From the NCBI GenBank assembly GCA_030041985.1, contig JASIAM010000312.1, forward strand, positions 1-64,000: a stretch of 64,000 nt of DNA, read 5' to 3'. This document shows, one piece after another, positions 27,172 to 38,700 of the stretch; positions within the stretch are counted from its first letter, which is position 1; every line of letters begins with the position of its first letter. The notes below the pieces were generated by a model. It ran no database searches and had not been told where the DNA came from. It worked only from the letters and a program-made list of their open reading frames with translations. Source of the stretch: Bryobacteraceae bacterium (lineage in GTDB: Bacteria; Acidobacteriota; Terriglobia; Bryobacterales; Bryobacteraceae). A program made the translations under genes and the position numbers.

Positions 27172-27226
27172 AGCTCTCCTAGAGTGTGAGACGCAGCGCC
27201 GCGGCAAAACATTTCGCGCTCAAACA

Positions 27227-27316
27227 AGTTATCAGTCGTCAGTTTTCAGTTTTCAGCTCGCTACAATACGGCCCCGGCTGTCGCTGACAACTGACGACTG
27301 AGAACTGATAACTGAT
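27227..27316. repeat. Inverted heptad-repeat element (AGTTWTC type)
   Basis: The left arm (27227-27257) is AGTTATC, AGTCGTC, AGTTTTC, AGTTTTC, AGC. The right arm (27285-27316) is the inverted series GACAACT, GACGACT, GAGAACT, GATAACT. The space between holds about 27 nt. It lies upstream of the epimerase gene and directly at the 3' end of the inositol-phosphate synthase gene. The strict 7-bp period and inverted layout match the element at 68-140, with GTT in place of GCT. Confidence 0.8.
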
Positions 27317-27317
27317 T

Positions 27318-28637
27318 TCAGTCGTAGTATTCCTGCCCCAAATGCGTGATGAGATCCTCTCCCTGCATCCAGCGCAGGGTATTTTTAAGCTTCATAAGCT
27401 GGATAAAAATATCATGCTCCGGATAAACCTCGGGCGCATGCATGGGCGCTTTGAAGTAAAAAGACAGCCATTCCTGAATTCCCCGCAACCCCGCGCGCTG
27501 CGCCAGGTCCATGAATAACACGATGTCTAGAACCAGCGGCGCGGCCAAAATGGAATCGCGGCACAGGAAGTTGATCTTGATTTGCATGGGGTAGCCGAGC
27601 CACCCGAAGATGTCGATATTGTCCCAACCCTCCTTGGCGTCACCGCGCGGCGGATAGTATTCAATCCGCACCTTGTGATAGAACTCGCGGTATAAGTCGG
27701 GATACAGGTGACCTTGCAAAATATATTCGAGCGCCGACGACTTGCTTACTTCCTTCGACCGGAACGAACCGGGATCGTCGAGCACTTCGCCATCGCGATT
27801 GCCCAGAATATTAGTGGAAAACCAGCCGCTCAAGCCCAGCAGACGCGATTTCAGTCCGGGAGCGATCAGGGTTTTCATGAAGGTCTGGCCGCTTTTGAAA
27901 TCCTTGCCGGCTAGCGGCACATTGCGGTTGCGGGCCAGTTCGAGCAAAGCCGGCGTATCTGTCGTCATGTGGGGCGCGCCATTGGCGTAGGGCAGGCCGG
28001 ACTTCACGGCTGCGTAGGCGTAGATCTGGCTGGGGGAAATCTCCGGATCGTTCTTCTGCAGGCCGCACTCGAAATCTTTCAGCGTGGCATGTACCGCGGC
28101 AGGCTGGCGAAACACCTCGGTGGAGGCACACCAGATCATAGCCAGGCGCGATGCCCCAGTGGAAGCCTGGAACCGCCGGATGTCGTCCATCACCATCTCG
28201 GCGTGATCCATCTTGGAGCCTTTCGGCTTCACGTTGGGGCCATCCAGGCGCTTGACGAATTCGCGATCGAAAACCGCCTGCATGGGCTTCACCGCAGAAA
28301 GCGGCTCCTTGAGTTGTTCCAGGAGGGCAGGCTCCAAGACACCTGCCTTTGTGGCCGCTTCGTAAGCGTTGTCTTCGAAAATGTCCCAACCGCCGATTAC
28401 GATGTTTTCGATGGGAGCGAGCGGCACAAAATCCCGGATAGCCGGGCTGCGGCCCTCAGTTCTCTTCCCGAGGCGGACAGTGCCTAACTGGGTCAATGAC
28501 CCTATGGGTCTTCCCAAGCCTCGCTTGATGGCTTCAAGGCCAGCGATGAAAGTAGTGGTAACGGCGCCCATTCCAGGTATGAGAATTCCCAGTTTTCCTT
28601 CAGCGGGCGCAATTTGAACAGCCGGTTTACCGGGCAA
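27318..28637 (-). CDS. Inositol-3-phosphate synthase
   Basis: A 439-residue myo-inositol-1-phosphate synthase of the prokaryotic type. It makes inositol phosphate from glucose 6-phosphate with NAD. A Rossmann start (KLGILIPGMGAVTTTFIAG), GGWDIFEDNAYEAA, and the conserved block NVPLAGKDFKSGQT with ...TNILGNRDG are diagnostic. I start at the TTG at 28637 because GGAGGAG lies seven bases upstream; a TTG at 28655 is in frame but overlaps that site. Inositol in such bacteria may feed phosphatidylinositol or solute synthesis; no partner genes are near. Confidence 0.9.
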   Translation of the reverse strand: MPGKPAVQIAPAEGKLGILIPGMGAVTTTFIAGLEAIKRGLGRPIGSLTQLGTVRLGKRTEGRSPAIRDFVPLAPIENIVIGGWDIFEDNAYEAATKAGVLEPALLEQLKEPLSAVKPMQAVFDREFVKRLDGPNVKPKGSKMDHAEMVMDDIRRFQASTGASRLAMIWCASTEVFRQPAAVHATLKDFECGLQKNDPEISPSQIYAYAAVKSGLPYANGAPHMTTDTPALLELARNRNVPLAGKDFKSGQTFMKTLIAPGLKSRLLGLSGWFSTNILGNRDGEVLDDPGSFRSKEVSKSSALEYILQGHLYPDLYREFYHKVRIEYYPPRGDAKEGWDNIDIFGWLGYPMQIKINFLCRDSILAAPLVLDIVLFMDLAQRAGLRGIQEWLSFYFKAPMHAPEVYPEHDIFIQLMKLKNTLRWMQGEDLITHLGQEYYD

Positions 28638-28665
28638 AGAGCGGGTCTCCTCCAAGGTGAAATGC

Positions 28666-28671
28666 TATAAT
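28666..28671 (+). promoter_or_regulatory. Perfect -10 box of the LytTR regulator gene
   Basis: TATAAT lies 10 nt before the ATG at 28681, so transcription would begin about 2-3 nt upstream of the start codon, giving a leaderless or near-leaderless mRNA. No good -35 hexamer is visible at 17 nt. The reverse complement reads ATTATA, so a divergent -10 for the inositol-phosphate synthase gene could overlap. Confidence 0.5.
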
Positions 28672-28680
28672 ACCAACTCC

Positions 28681-29478
28681 ATGCGCGAACGCGCGAGTGC
28701 AACTCTCACGACGATTGTAGTGGATGACGAGCAACTGGCCCGGGATGAACTCGCCTACCAATTGAAAGATTTTCCGGAAGTGGAACTGATTGCCACTGCG
28801 GACAATGGTTTGGAAGCGGAGGAGTTGATTCAGAAGCTCGAGCCGGAATTGGTGTTCCTGGACATACATATGCCGGGAATAGATGGCGTGGGCTTGGTGC
28901 AACGGCTGCGGGCGCGGGATCTCGATCTGCCGCAATTCGTTTTCGTCACCGCTTACGAACAGCATGCAATTGAAGCCTTCCGCCTGGAAGCGTTGGATTA
29001 TCTGCTGAAGCCCGTGGAGCGCGGCAGGCTGGCGGAAAGCATCGAGCGCGCGCGCAGGGTGGTGCAGGAGAAGAAGAAGACGCTGGTGTCCTCCGGGGCC
29101 ACGGCAGGCGCTGGCGCTGCGCCGAAACTCTCCCCTGCCCCGCGCAGCAAGTTGCTCGTGAAAGCCAACAACCGGAATTTCATCGTGGATGCCAGCGAAG
29201 TGATCTATGCCACCATCGACGACGGCCTGATCACGCTGGTGACCACCAACATGGAAGGCCACTCGAACTACCGCACGATTGAGGACCTGCAGGCCAATCT
29301 GGACCGCGAAATGTTCTGGAGAGTGCACCGTTCATATCTGGTGAACATCAACCGGATCAAGGAAGTGGTGCCGTGGTTCAAATCGAGCTATCAGCTTCGC
29401 ATGGACGACCGCAAGCATACGGAAGTGCCGGTGAGCCGGGTGCAGACGAGGCGGCTGCGGGAGCTGTTCAAGCTGTAG
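28681..29478 (+). CDS. LytTR-family response regulator
   Basis: A 265-residue two-domain protein. The receiver domain has the acidic pocket DDEQ, the phospho-acceptor in LVFLDIHMPG, and the conserved threonine and lysine (FVTAY, LLKPV). A linker rich in Ala, Gly and Pro follows, then a LytTR DNA-binding domain (KLLVKANNRNFIVDASEVIYA, ...FWRVHRSYLVNINRIKEV). It would bind direct repeats upstream of target genes after phosphorylation. The partner kinase is not adjacent. The in-frame ATG at 28657 was rejected because it lies before the TATAAT box. Confidence 0.93.
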   Translation: MRERASATLTTIVVDDEQLARDELAYQLKDFPEVELIATADNGLEAEELIQKLEPELVFLDIHMPGIDGVGLVQRLRARDLDLPQFVFVTAYEQHAIEAFRLEALDYLLKPVERGRLAESIERARRVVQEKKKTLVSSGATAGAGAAPKLSPAPRSKLLVKANNRNFIVDASEVIYATIDDGLITLVTTNMEGHSNYRTIEDLQANLDREMFWRVHRSYLVNINRIKEVVPWFKSSYQLRMDDRKHTEVPVSRVQTRRLRELFKL

Positions 29479-29531
29479 GCGAGCCGTGCCGCGCGGCATA
29501 TCAGCTACACTAAATCAGGAGTTGCTACTCC

Positions 29532-29840
29532 ATGAATCCTAACGTCCTTACGACGGCGATCACCGCCGGCGCCGCTGTCCTGACCGCAATAGTTGCTCTC
29601 TTGCTCAACCATCGCGGCTTTGCCATGCTCGACAACCGGATCAGCGACACGAACCGCCGTATCGACGACACGAACCGCCGCATCGACGACCTTCGAGCTG
29701 ACACCAATCATCGTTTCGACGAAACGAATCGCCGCATCGACACCCTCCAAGGCGACCTGAAGGAGTTCTTCAGGGCCGAAGTCGAGTACGATAAGCGGCT
29801 TGGACGCATCGAAGACAAGCTAGGCATTCCGCCGCGCTAG
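29532..29840 (+). CDS. Small membrane-anchored coiled-coil protein
   Basis: A 102-residue protein. A hydrophobic segment at residues 7-27 (VLTTAITAGAAVLTAIVALLL) is a membrane anchor. Residues 34-75 are heptads of the type DTNRRID, repeated with small changes and encoded by an almost perfect 21-bp DNA repeat (around 29645-29690). The C-terminus is charged. No family function is known to me. It is upstream of dut by 9 bp and could be co-transcribed. Confidence 0.65.
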   Translation: MNPNVLTTAITAGAAVLTAIVALLLNHRGFAMLDNRISDTNRRIDDTNRRIDDLRADTNHRFDETNRRIDTLQGDLKEFFRAEVEYDKRLGRIEDKLGIPPR

Positions 29841-29849
29841 ACTCTACCA

Positions 29850-30281
29850 ATGCGAATTGTGATCCAGCGGCTGCATGCGTTGGCGCAGCTTCCGGTGTAT
29901 GCGCACGGGCCCCGCGAAGATGCCGGTATGGATTTGCATGCAGTGGAGCGCGTGACGCTCGAACCAGGTGTGCCGGGGCTGGTGCCGACAGGTCTGGCTG
30001 TGGAGTTGCCGCCCGGGTTCGAGGCGCAGGTGCGCCTGCGCAGCGGGCTCGCGTTGCGTCATGCCATCACCATGCCCAACGCGCCGGCGACTATCGATCC
30101 GGGCTATCGCGGCGAAATTCGCGTCATCCTGCTGAACCTGGGCCGTGAGCCATACACGATCGAACCGGGCGACCGCATCGCCCAGATGATCGTGGCGCGC
30201 TACGAGGCTGTGGAATGGGCGGAAGGAGAGCTGGCCGATTCGTACAGAGGGCAAAGGGGCTTCGGGTCGTCTGGGCGATAG
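29850..30281 (+). CDS. dut: Deoxyuridine triphosphatase
   Basis: A 143-residue trimeric dUTPase, splitting dUTP to dUMP and pyrophosphate to keep uracil out of DNA and supply dTMP synthesis. All five motifs are visible: EDAGMDLHA (1), RSGLAL (2), ATIDPGYRGEIRV (3), DRIAQMIV (4) and RGQRGFGSSG (5). Length is normal. It is convergent with acnA (15 bp gap). Confidence 0.95.
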   Translation: MRIVIQRLHALAQLPVYAHGPREDAGMDLHAVERVTLEPGVPGLVPTGLAVELPPGFEAQVRLRSGLALRHAITMPNAPATIDPGYRGEIRVILLNLGREPYTIEPGDRIAQMIVARYEAVEWAEGELADSYRGQRGFGSSGR

Positions 30282-30296
30282 GGCGGGCGTTAGTTC

Positions 30297-32963
<2,667 letters not shown>

Positions 32964-33044
32964 CACCCTGATTATATGTGGACACCGCGCCGGGAGGTTA
33001 TTCGTGGACGCCGCAGTGCCCCATGGGTGAACAATTGGGACGGG

Positions 33045-33338
33045 CTAGCGATTCAAGACGATTACTGTCCAGATCTCGCCGAGGCTGGTCTTCCATTCCT
33101 GCCAGCCTCCGGCACTACGGGCCTCCAAAGCGGTGGCTATGGCGTCGGTAAAGGTAAGGCCGCCGTGGAGATCGCCCACTACGGAACCGCGCGGCAGCGT
33201 GCGCGCCTCTTTGACACTCACTACCTTCTGGATGATGCTGGCGGGGTCGAGTGTCAGCGCGCAGGCCGAACCGCCGGGGGAAATGTTCGTGGTGTGACCT
33301 TGGATCTGCATATCCCATTGTTGCTCCGAGTGCGACAA
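33045..33338 (-). CDS. Small hypothetical protein with a PilZ-like motif
   Basis: A 97-residue frame, apparently from a TTG start at 33338. Residues about 13-22 (QGHTTNISPG) resemble the 'N-I-S-x-G-G' motif of PilZ domains, but the preceding arginine motif and most of the barrel are missing. It could be a remnant. It lies between acnA and the divergent ald gene. No function can be assigned. Confidence 0.3.
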   Translation of the reverse strand: MSHSEQQWDMQIQGHTTNISPGGSACALTLDPASIIQKVVSVKEARTLPRGSVVGDLHGGLTFTDAIATALEARSAGGWQEWKTSLGEIWTVIVLNR

Positions 33339-33432
33339 AGATGTAAAGTCCTTAATGTTCTCTCACTGTACGTTAAAATCCCATAATCCACCCCACATTT
33401 CCGTGGTGCTAACCTGAGGGCGAGGGCAGTAT

Positions 33433-34542
33433 ATGGTCATCGGTGTACCCAAGGAAATCAAAGATCATGAGACGCGGGTCGGACTGGTGCCGAGCGGGGT
33501 AACGGCGTTGCGCCAGGCAGGTCATGAAGTACTGGTAGAAACCCACGCCGGCGAAGGAAGCTCGGTTACCGACCGCGAATTCATGCAGGCCGGGGCGGCC
33601 ATAATCGAGACGGCTGCGGAGGTTTGGCGCCGCGCGGATCTGATCGCCAAAGTCAAGGAGCCGCAGCCGGCTGAATACCCGTATTTCCGGCCCGGTCTGA
33701 TTGTATTTACCTATCTGCACCTGGCGCCGCAGCGGGAACTTACCAACCATTTGCTCGATTCGAGAGTGATCGGCGTCGCCTACGAGACCATCGTGGAAGC
33801 CGACGGTTCCTTGCCACTGCTCACGCCGATGAGCGAAGTGGCGGGAAGGATGGCGGTGCAGGTGGGCGCGCAATACCTGGAGCGGCCCAATGGCGGCCGC
33901 GGGATTCTGCTAGGCGGCGTTCCCGGCGTGGCGCCGGCGAACGTGGTGATCCTGGGAGGCGGCGTAGTCGGGGTGAATGCAGCCAAAATCGCTGTGGGGA
34001 TGGGCGCGCACGTCACGATTATTGATCGCAACCTGAACCGGCTGCGCCATCTGGATGACGTATTCAACAGCCAGGTAGTGACGCTGGCTTCGAACACCTG
34101 GACGATCGGCGAAGCGGTTCGCACGGCGGATTTGGTGGTGGGCTCGGTATTGATTCCAGGAGCTTCGGCGCCCAAACTGGTACTGCGCGAGATGATCGCT
34201 ACCATGAGGCGCGGGGCGGTAGTGGTAGATGTCGCTATCGACCAGGGCGGCTGCTTTGAGACCTCCCATGCCACCACCCATACTGAGCCGGTCTATGTTG
34301 TAGACGGCGTGCTGCACTATTGCGTCTCCAATATGCCTGCGGCGGTGCCTCACACGTCTACCTTTGCCCTGACCAATGCAACCTTTCCGTACCTGCTGGA
34401 TCTCGCCGATGAAGGTTTGGAGGCGGCCTGTGCGCACCATCCCGCTCTCAGTGCGGGCGTTAACACTTATCACGGATATGTGACACACAGCGGAGTAGCG
34501 GAGTCACAGGGGCGGCAGTGGCGGGGGCTAGAAACCGAGTAG
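33433..34542 (+). CDS. ald: Alanine dehydrogenase
   Basis: A 369-residue NAD-dependent alanine dehydrogenase, interconverting L-alanine and pyruvate plus ammonia. The N-terminus [18 protein letters not shown] is diagnostic, FTYLHLAP follows, and the nucleotide motif [17 protein letters not shown] opens the Rossmann domain. [14 protein letters not shown] includes the conserved histidine near the active site. Length matches the family. It is preceded by an A+T-rich leader with a TTAAAAT box, and a GAGGG-type ribosome binding site. Confidence 0.95.
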   Translation: MVIGVPKEIKDHETRVGLVPSGVTALRQAGHEVLVETHAGEGSSVTDREFMQAGAAIIETAAEVWRRADLIAKVKEPQPAEYPYFRPGLIVFTYLHLAPQRELTNHLLDSRVIGVAYETIVEADGSLPLLTPMSEVAGRMAVQVGAQYLERPNGGRGILLGGVPGVAPANVVILGGGVVGVNAAKIAVGMGAHVTIIDRNLNRLRHLDDVFNSQVVTLASNTWTIGEAVRTADLVVGSVLIPGASAPKLVLREMIATMRRGAVVVDVAIDQGGCFETSHATTHTEPVYVVDGVLHYCVSNMPAAVPHTSTFALTNATFPYLLDLADEGLEAACAHHPALSAGVNTYHGYVTHSGVAESQGRQWRGLETE

Positions 34543-34563
34543 GCGCCGGGCCTTATTTTCCAC

Positions 34564-35133
34564 CTATTTCATTGCAAGTGCCTGGACCGCCTTCCGGCGG
34601 AAGCAGGTTGCCGTGTGATCGTTGATGATGCCCACTGCCTGCATCCAGGCATAGACGATCACCGGACCGGTAAATCGGAAACCACGCTCCTTAAGCGCCT
34701 GGGAGATTTTTTCGGACAGAGAACTCTTAGCAACGGGTGCGCCAGCGCCTTGAATCGGCGCTCCGCCTGCGATACCCCACACGAAGCCGGAGAAATTTTG
34801 TCCTGCTTCCTGCATGGCGAGATACGCGCGAGCGCCAGCGATGGCCGCCTCGATTTTGGCGCGCGAACGCACGATGCCGGGGTCTTGGAGTAATCGCGTG
34901 ACATCGGCTTCGCTGAAGCGGGCGACTTTTTCCGGATGGAAGTTCCGGAATGCCTTGCGGAAGGCGTCGCGCTTGCGAAGGATGATAGACCAGGAAAGTC
35001 CGGCCTGGAAACCGTCAAGTATCAATTTTTCCCAGAGCGCCCGGCTGTCATATTCGGGCACACCCCATTCCTCGTCGTGATAGGCCAGCAAAAGGGGGTC
35101 GCTTTCCGCCCAGCCGCAGCGTGACAGGGTCAC
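34564..35133 (-). CDS. tag: DNA-3-methyladenine glycosylase I
   Basis: A 189-residue Tag protein, excising 3-methyladenine from alkylated DNA. The N-terminal zinc cysteine in [13 protein letters not shown] with the active-site glutamate, and [15 protein letters not shown] are present. [12 protein letters not shown] near the C-terminus carries the other zinc ligands (His and Cys). The start is the GTG at 35133, six bases after a perfect GGAGGT; the frame is open upstream, but that stretch has no family similarity. Confidence 0.93.
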   Translation of the reverse strand: MTLSRCGWAESDPLLLAYHDEEWGVPEYDSRALWEKLILDGFQAGLSWSIILRKRDAFRKAFRNFHPEKVARFSEADVTRLLQDPGIVRSRAKIEAAIAGARAYLAMQEAGQNFSGFVWGIAGGAPIQGAGAPVAKSSLSEKISQALKERGFRFTGPVIVYAWMQAVGIINDHTATCFRRKAVQALAMK

Positions 35134-35175
35134 TCCTTCACCTCCGTCTACAGAATACCGATTCCGGCCCCGTGT

Positions 35176-35181
35176 TATACT
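35176..35181 (+). promoter_or_regulatory. Candidate -10 box of the rpmI-rplT operon
   Basis: TATACT lies 34 bp before the rpmI ATG. A convincing -35 element is not visible. The leader is short and no infC gene precedes it, so the long L20-binding leader known from enterobacteria has no room here. Confidence 0.45.
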
Positions 35182-35214
35182 GAGTGCTTTCCTGTTTCGA
35201 TCCAGGGAACTACT

Positions 35215-35409
35215 ATGCCTAAGTTGAAGACTCATAAAGGTGCGTCCAAGCGGTTCAAGAAGACTGGCACGGGCAAGGTCGTTCGCAATCACGCCTTTGG
35301 ACGGCATATTCTGACCTCGAAGCCGCACAAGCGCAAGAAGAAACTGCACAAGAGCGTAGTGGCTGATGCTGCCAATCAGCCGGAATTACACCTGATGCTC
35401 CCTTATTAG
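35215..35409 (+). CDS. rpmI: 50S ribosomal protein L35
   Basis: A 64-residue L35 with the usual [20 protein letters not shown] start and very basic body. It is part of the large ribosomal subunit. It precedes rplT by 81 bp, the standard order, but infC, which usually starts this operon, is absent. Confidence 0.97.
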   Translation: MPKLKTHKGASKRFKKTGTGKVVRNHAFGRHILTSKPHKRKKKLHKSVVADAANQPELHLMLPY

Positions 35410-35490
35410 CCTTTAGCGCTAATGGAAGCAAACGATGCGGACGGCGCGCGCACGTGCCCGGTCCGCTCCCATTTGAGAAGGAGATGAAAC

Positions 35491-35883
35491 GTGCCTAGAG
35501 TAAAACGCGGCACCCACCGCCGAGCCTCCCGGAAGAAGACTCTCGCGCAGGCTTCCGGGTATTTCCTAACGAAGAGCAAATTGTATCGAGCCGCGCAGGA
35601 GGCTGTCGAGCGCGGCCTGAAGTTTGCTTACACCGGCCGCAAGAACAAGAAACGCGACTTCCGCGCTCTGTGGATTGTGCGCATCAACGCCGCCTGCCGC
35701 GAGGGCGGTATTTCCTACAGCAAATTTGTCCACGGCTTGAAAAGCGCAGGGCTGGACCTCAATCGCAAAGTGCTCGCCGAGCTGGCTTATAAGGACGATG
35801 CCGCTTTCCGGCAGTTGGTGGAAGCAGCCAAGGCCGGCTTGGCCAACGCCCCTGGGACCGCCGGAACGGAACTGAAAGCATGA
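35491..35883 (+). CDS. rplT: 50S ribosomal protein L20
   Basis: A 130-residue L20 ([16 protein letters not shown]), an early-assembly 23S-rRNA-binding protein. The typical core reaches to [20 protein letters not shown]. There is a short extra C-terminal tail. Its stop overlaps the start of the coiled-coil gene (ATGA), indicating an operon with the cell-division genes that follow. Confidence 0.97.
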   Translation: MPRVKRGTHRRASRKKTLAQASGYFLTKSKLYRAAQEAVERGLKFAYTGRKNKKRDFRALWIVRINAACREGGISYSKFVHGLKSAGLDLNRKVLAELAYKDDAAFRQLVEAAKAGLANAPGTAGTELKA

Positions 35884-36122
35884 CGCCCGTCGAACAAGAA
35901 ACGGATTCCCTCAGCAGTCTGGAACAGCGCATCCAGCAGGCGGTGCAGTTGGTCGCCCGTTTGCGCGCGGAAAAGGAAGCGGCCCTCGAACAGGCTGCCG
36001 CCGCTCGAGGCGAGGTGGCGCGCCTCTCCGAAGAGGTGCGGATTCTGCAGTCGGAGCGGAAGCAGGTACGGCAGCGTATTGAAAAACTGCTGGGCCAGAT
36101 CGATCAGTTGAGTGAGTCGTGA
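35880..36122 (+). CDS. ZapB-like coiled-coil protein
   Basis: An 80-residue protein predicted as one long coiled coil, with heptads from [20 protein letters not shown] onwards and almost no other content. Its size and place directly before zapA point to a ZapB-like cell division factor, which in other bacteria bridges ZapA to the chromosome. Sequence similarity to ZapB is not decisive because all coiled coils look alike. It is translationally coupled to rplT. Confidence 0.6.
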   Translation: MTPVEQETDSLSSLEQRIQQAVQLVARLRAEKEAALEQAAAARGEVARLSEEVRILQSERKQVRQRIEKLLGQIDQLSES

Positions 36123-36132
36123 GGACCCCCGG

Positions 36133-36447
36133 ATGGATAGCGGCAATTCTCGAAAGCAGCAAGTTCGCGTAACCATCCTGAGCCGTCCCTACACGCTCCT
36201 GGCTGCGGGCGATCCGCGGGAAGTCGAAGAAGTGGCGGCCAGCGTGAACGACCTGATGCTTTCCATTGCCGCCAAGGCCCCCAATGCCGATACCACGCGT
36301 ATCGCCGTGCTGGCCTGCCTCCATCTTGCCGATAAGCTGCGCACTTTGGAACGCGATCGTAACCTTCTCCAGGAGAGAGTGGATCGTAAGTCGGAAGAGT
36401 TCGCCGGGATGCTCGAGCAGTTGCTCGCCTCCCCTGCCGATATGTGA
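36133..36447 (+). CDS. zapA: Cell division protein ZapA
   Basis: A 104-residue protein. The N-terminal part is VRVTILSRPYTLLAAGDPREVEEVAASVNDLM, the ZapA globular domain, followed by a coiled-coil tail (ADKLRTLERDRNLLQERVDRK). ZapA bundles FtsZ filaments at midcell. The ATG at 36133 follows 10 bp after the upstream stop, with TGAGGA as a possible ribosome binding site. Confidence 0.85.
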   Translation: MDSGNSRKQQVRVTILSRPYTLLAAGDPREVEEVAASVNDLMLSIAAKAPNADTTRIAVLACLHLADKLRTLERDRNLLQERVDRKSEEFAGMLEQLLASPADM

Positions 36448-36455
36448 GGTTGCCC

Positions 36456-37280
36456 ATGCGGTTTGCCAGATTTGCGGTTTGCCTGATCGCTTTGCCGCTG
36501 GTTGCGGCAGTGACATATCAGTCGCAAATCGCGGAGTGGCGTCAGAAACGCGAGGCTCGCTTGCGCGCCGATGGCGGCTGGCTGACGGTTACCGGTCTCT
36601 TCTGGCTGCACGAAGGGCAAAACAGTTTCGGCGCGGATCAGAAGAACGATATTGTGTTGCCTGCCGGGCCGGCGCAGGCGGGTGTGTTCGAATTGCGCAG
36701 CGGCAAGGTTCGCGTGACCATGGACGGCAATACTCGTCCCCTGCGGCCGGATAATGATGACGATGTGGCCAATGCCGGGCGTCTCAAACTCTACGTGATC
36801 GAGCGCAGCGGCCGCTATGGTATCCGCATGAAAGATCCCGAGAGCCAGTTCCGCCGGGGCTTCCACGGTCTCGATTACTTTCCGGTGCGCGCAGATTACC
36901 GCGTGGTAGCGCAGTTTGTGGCTGACCCCCGGAAGGTTCCGATACAAAACATCCTGGGACAGACTGAGCCGGAAGACAGCCCCGGCTATGTGGTGTTCAC
37001 TCTAGAAGGGCGGCAGTTCCGCTTGCGGCCCATTCTCGATGACCCGGACACGAAAGATCTGTTCTTTGTGTTTCGCGATCTGACCAGCCGAAAAGAAACC
37101 TACGAAGCCGGCAGATTTCTGGATGCGGCGCCGCCTCAGAACGGCAAGGTCGTGCTGGATTTCAACAAAGCCTACAATCCTCCCTGTGTCTTCACGCCTT
37201 ATGCTACTTGTCCCCTGCCCCCCCAAGAAAATCGTTTAGCCGTGCGCATCGAAGCAGGCGAAAAGAAGTACGGGCACTAA
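36456..37280 (+). CDS. DUF1684 family protein, probably exported
   Basis: A 274-residue protein. A short signal-like N-terminus (MRFARFAVCLIALPLVAAV) precedes a DUF1684 domain with WRQKREARLRADGGWLTVTG and LFWLHEGQNSFG, DYFPVRADYRV, and the C-terminal VLDFNKAYNPPCVFTPYATC plus PLPPQENRL. The family is widespread in bacteria with no established role. It starts 8 bp after zapA, so it may be the last gene of the rpmI operon. Confidence 0.8.
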   Translation: MRFARFAVCLIALPLVAAVTYQSQIAEWRQKREARLRADGGWLTVTGLFWLHEGQNSFGADQKNDIVLPAGPAQAGVFELRSGKVRVTMDGNTRPLRPDNDDDVANAGRLKLYVIERSGRYGIRMKDPESQFRRGFHGLDYFPVRADYRVVAQFVADPRKVPIQNILGQTEPEDSPGYVVFTLEGRQFRLRPILDDPDTKDLFFVFRDLTSRKETYEAGRFLDAAPPQNGKVVLDFNKAYNPPCVFTPYATCPLPPQENRLAVRIEAGEKKYGH

Positions 37281-37354
37281 TAACTAAAGTACTAATAGAT
37301 CTAACCGCTCTGTAACAGGAACTGTTCGGGCCTTCACAGGAGTGAGCCGCGTCT

Positions 37355-38101
37355 TCAGAGGCGGTTAATCAGGCTCGCCACATAGCCTGCTCCAAAACCA
37401 TTGTCGATATTGACGACAGTGACATTGCTGGCGCAACTGTTGAGCATACCTAGCAATGCGGCTAAACCGTGAAAGCTGGCGCCATAGCCTACACTTGTGG
37501 GAACGGCGATCACTGGACAGGAAACCATGCCGCCCACCGCGCTGGGCAGTGCTCCTTCCATGCCCGCACAAACGATCACCACGCGGGCATCGAGTAACTT
37601 CTCGCGGTTCTGGAGAAGGCGGTGGAACCCCGCAACTCCTATGTCGTAAATTGCAACAACCGAATTGCCCATCACTTCGGCTGTGATCTGCGCTTCCTCT
37701 GCTACGGGAATATCGCTTGTGCCGGCGGAGACCACGGCAATGGTTCCCTTGCCCTGTAGCCTGCGTTCGCGCCAGAAACGGATCGCCCCGCAGTGCGGAA
37801 AATATTCGCCGTCTGCCAGTTCCTGAAGAACAATTTGAGCGCATTGCTTGTCGGTGCGTGTGATGAGCACGTTGCGGCAAGTTTCGAGAAGAGTACGAGC
37901 AATCGCCACCACCTGCTCGGGTGTCTTACCCTGAGCAAAGACTACTTCCGGCATACCGTGACGCAGCGCACGATGATGATCGACTTTAGCGAAACCTAGA
38001 TCTTCGTAAGGTAAGTGCCGGACACGCTCCATCGCAGTATCTACTGCTATTTCTCCGGAACGAACTCTCTCCAAAAGCTGGCGTAAATCGGCCGGTTCCA
38101 T
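37355..38101 (-). CDS. larB: Nickel-pincer cofactor biosynthesis protein LarB
   Basis: A 248-residue LarB, related to PurE in its C-terminal half. In lactate racemase maturation LarB carboxylates and hydrolyses nicotinic acid adenine dinucleotide to give the pyridinium dicarboxylate precursor. The C-terminal block has [37 protein letters not shown] and a final [14 protein letters not shown]. LarC, LarE and LarA are not within the window, so the pathway is split or the protein acts elsewhere. It is preceded by 170 bp of A+T-rich DNA. Confidence 0.9.
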   Translation of the reverse strand: MEPADLRQLLERVRSGEIAVDTAMERVRHLPYEDLGFAKVDHHRALRHGMPEVVFAQGKTPEQVVAIARTLLETCRNVLITRTDKQCAQIVLQELADGEYFPHCGAIRFWRERRLQGKGTIAVVSAGTSDIPVAEEAQITAEVMGNSVVAIYDIGVAGFHRLLQNREKLLDARVVIVCAGMEGALPSAVGGMVSCPVIAVPTSVGYGASFHGLAALLGMLNSCASNVTVVNIDNGFGAGYVASLINRL

Positions 38102-38271
38102 CGCCCTCAGAATAACAAACCTTCATGATCGGGAATACGGTTTCGGGAGAATGTAGCGATTTAGGTTAATAAACGGATAAATTAGGGGAAACCTAACAAA
38201 AGTACCACGTTCACCTATGGTGCAATTAGAGCTTTCAGGCTATTGTTGGGAAGTGTCCATTTGCGGATGAT

Positions 38272-38661
38272 ATGAGCAGGACGATGAACCTAGAACAACA
38301 ATCAAGGTCCGGAGGACGAAATTTCGGAGGCCCGCTGGAACGCCGGGAGACAAGCCGTTTCCCGGTAAGAGAAGAAGTTCGGTACAGAGTTCTTCAATCC
38401 AAAACAGCGCAGGTAAGCGGAGCGGGAAAAACTGTAGACATTTCCAGCGGCGGTATTCTATTCACCACTAGCGAGCGGTTGCAGCCTGGGCGGCTCATTG
38501 AAATCTCGGTAAACTGGCCCGCCCGGCTGGATGGCACCTGTGCGCTGCAACTGGTTGCCACGGGCCGTGTAGTCCGGTCCGACGACGAGACCGCAGCAGT
38601 GCGTATCGAGAGGTATGAATTCAAGACTCGGGCGTCCAACACATTGGCCGCCGGAGCCTGA
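38272..38661 (+). CDS. PilZ-domain protein
   Basis: A 129-residue protein with one PilZ domain, a cyclic-di-GMP receptor fold. The first ligand motif is present as ERRETSRFPVREEVRY (the R-x-x-x-R-type region) and the second as VDISSGGILF (D/N-x-S-x-x-G). Both halves of the binding site are therefore present. Downstream effectors are unknown. An in-frame ATG at 38284 is a possible alternative start. Confidence 0.85.
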   Translation: MSRTMNLEQQSRSGGRNFGGPLERRETSRFPVREEVRYRVLQSKTAQVSGAGKTVDISSGGILFTTSERLQPGRLIEISVNWPARLDGTCALQLVATGRVVRSDDETAAVRIERYEFKTRASNTLAAGA

Positions 38662-38700
38662 CAAGCAGTAAGCAAGGCGTCTCTGAGTTACACGCGATTG

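Noticed and set aside
27227-27316. Heptad repeats as a CRISPR array
   Set aside because: The period is 7 bp with no spacers, and the arms are inverted.
28657-28680. Upstream ATG for the LytTR regulator
   Set aside because: It precedes a perfect TATAAT box and has no ribosome binding site; the receiver domain starts after 28681.
35134-35349. N-terminal extension of tag
   Set aside because: A perfect GGAGGT precedes the GTG at 35133, where the Tag fold starts; the extension overlaps the rpmI promoter and start.
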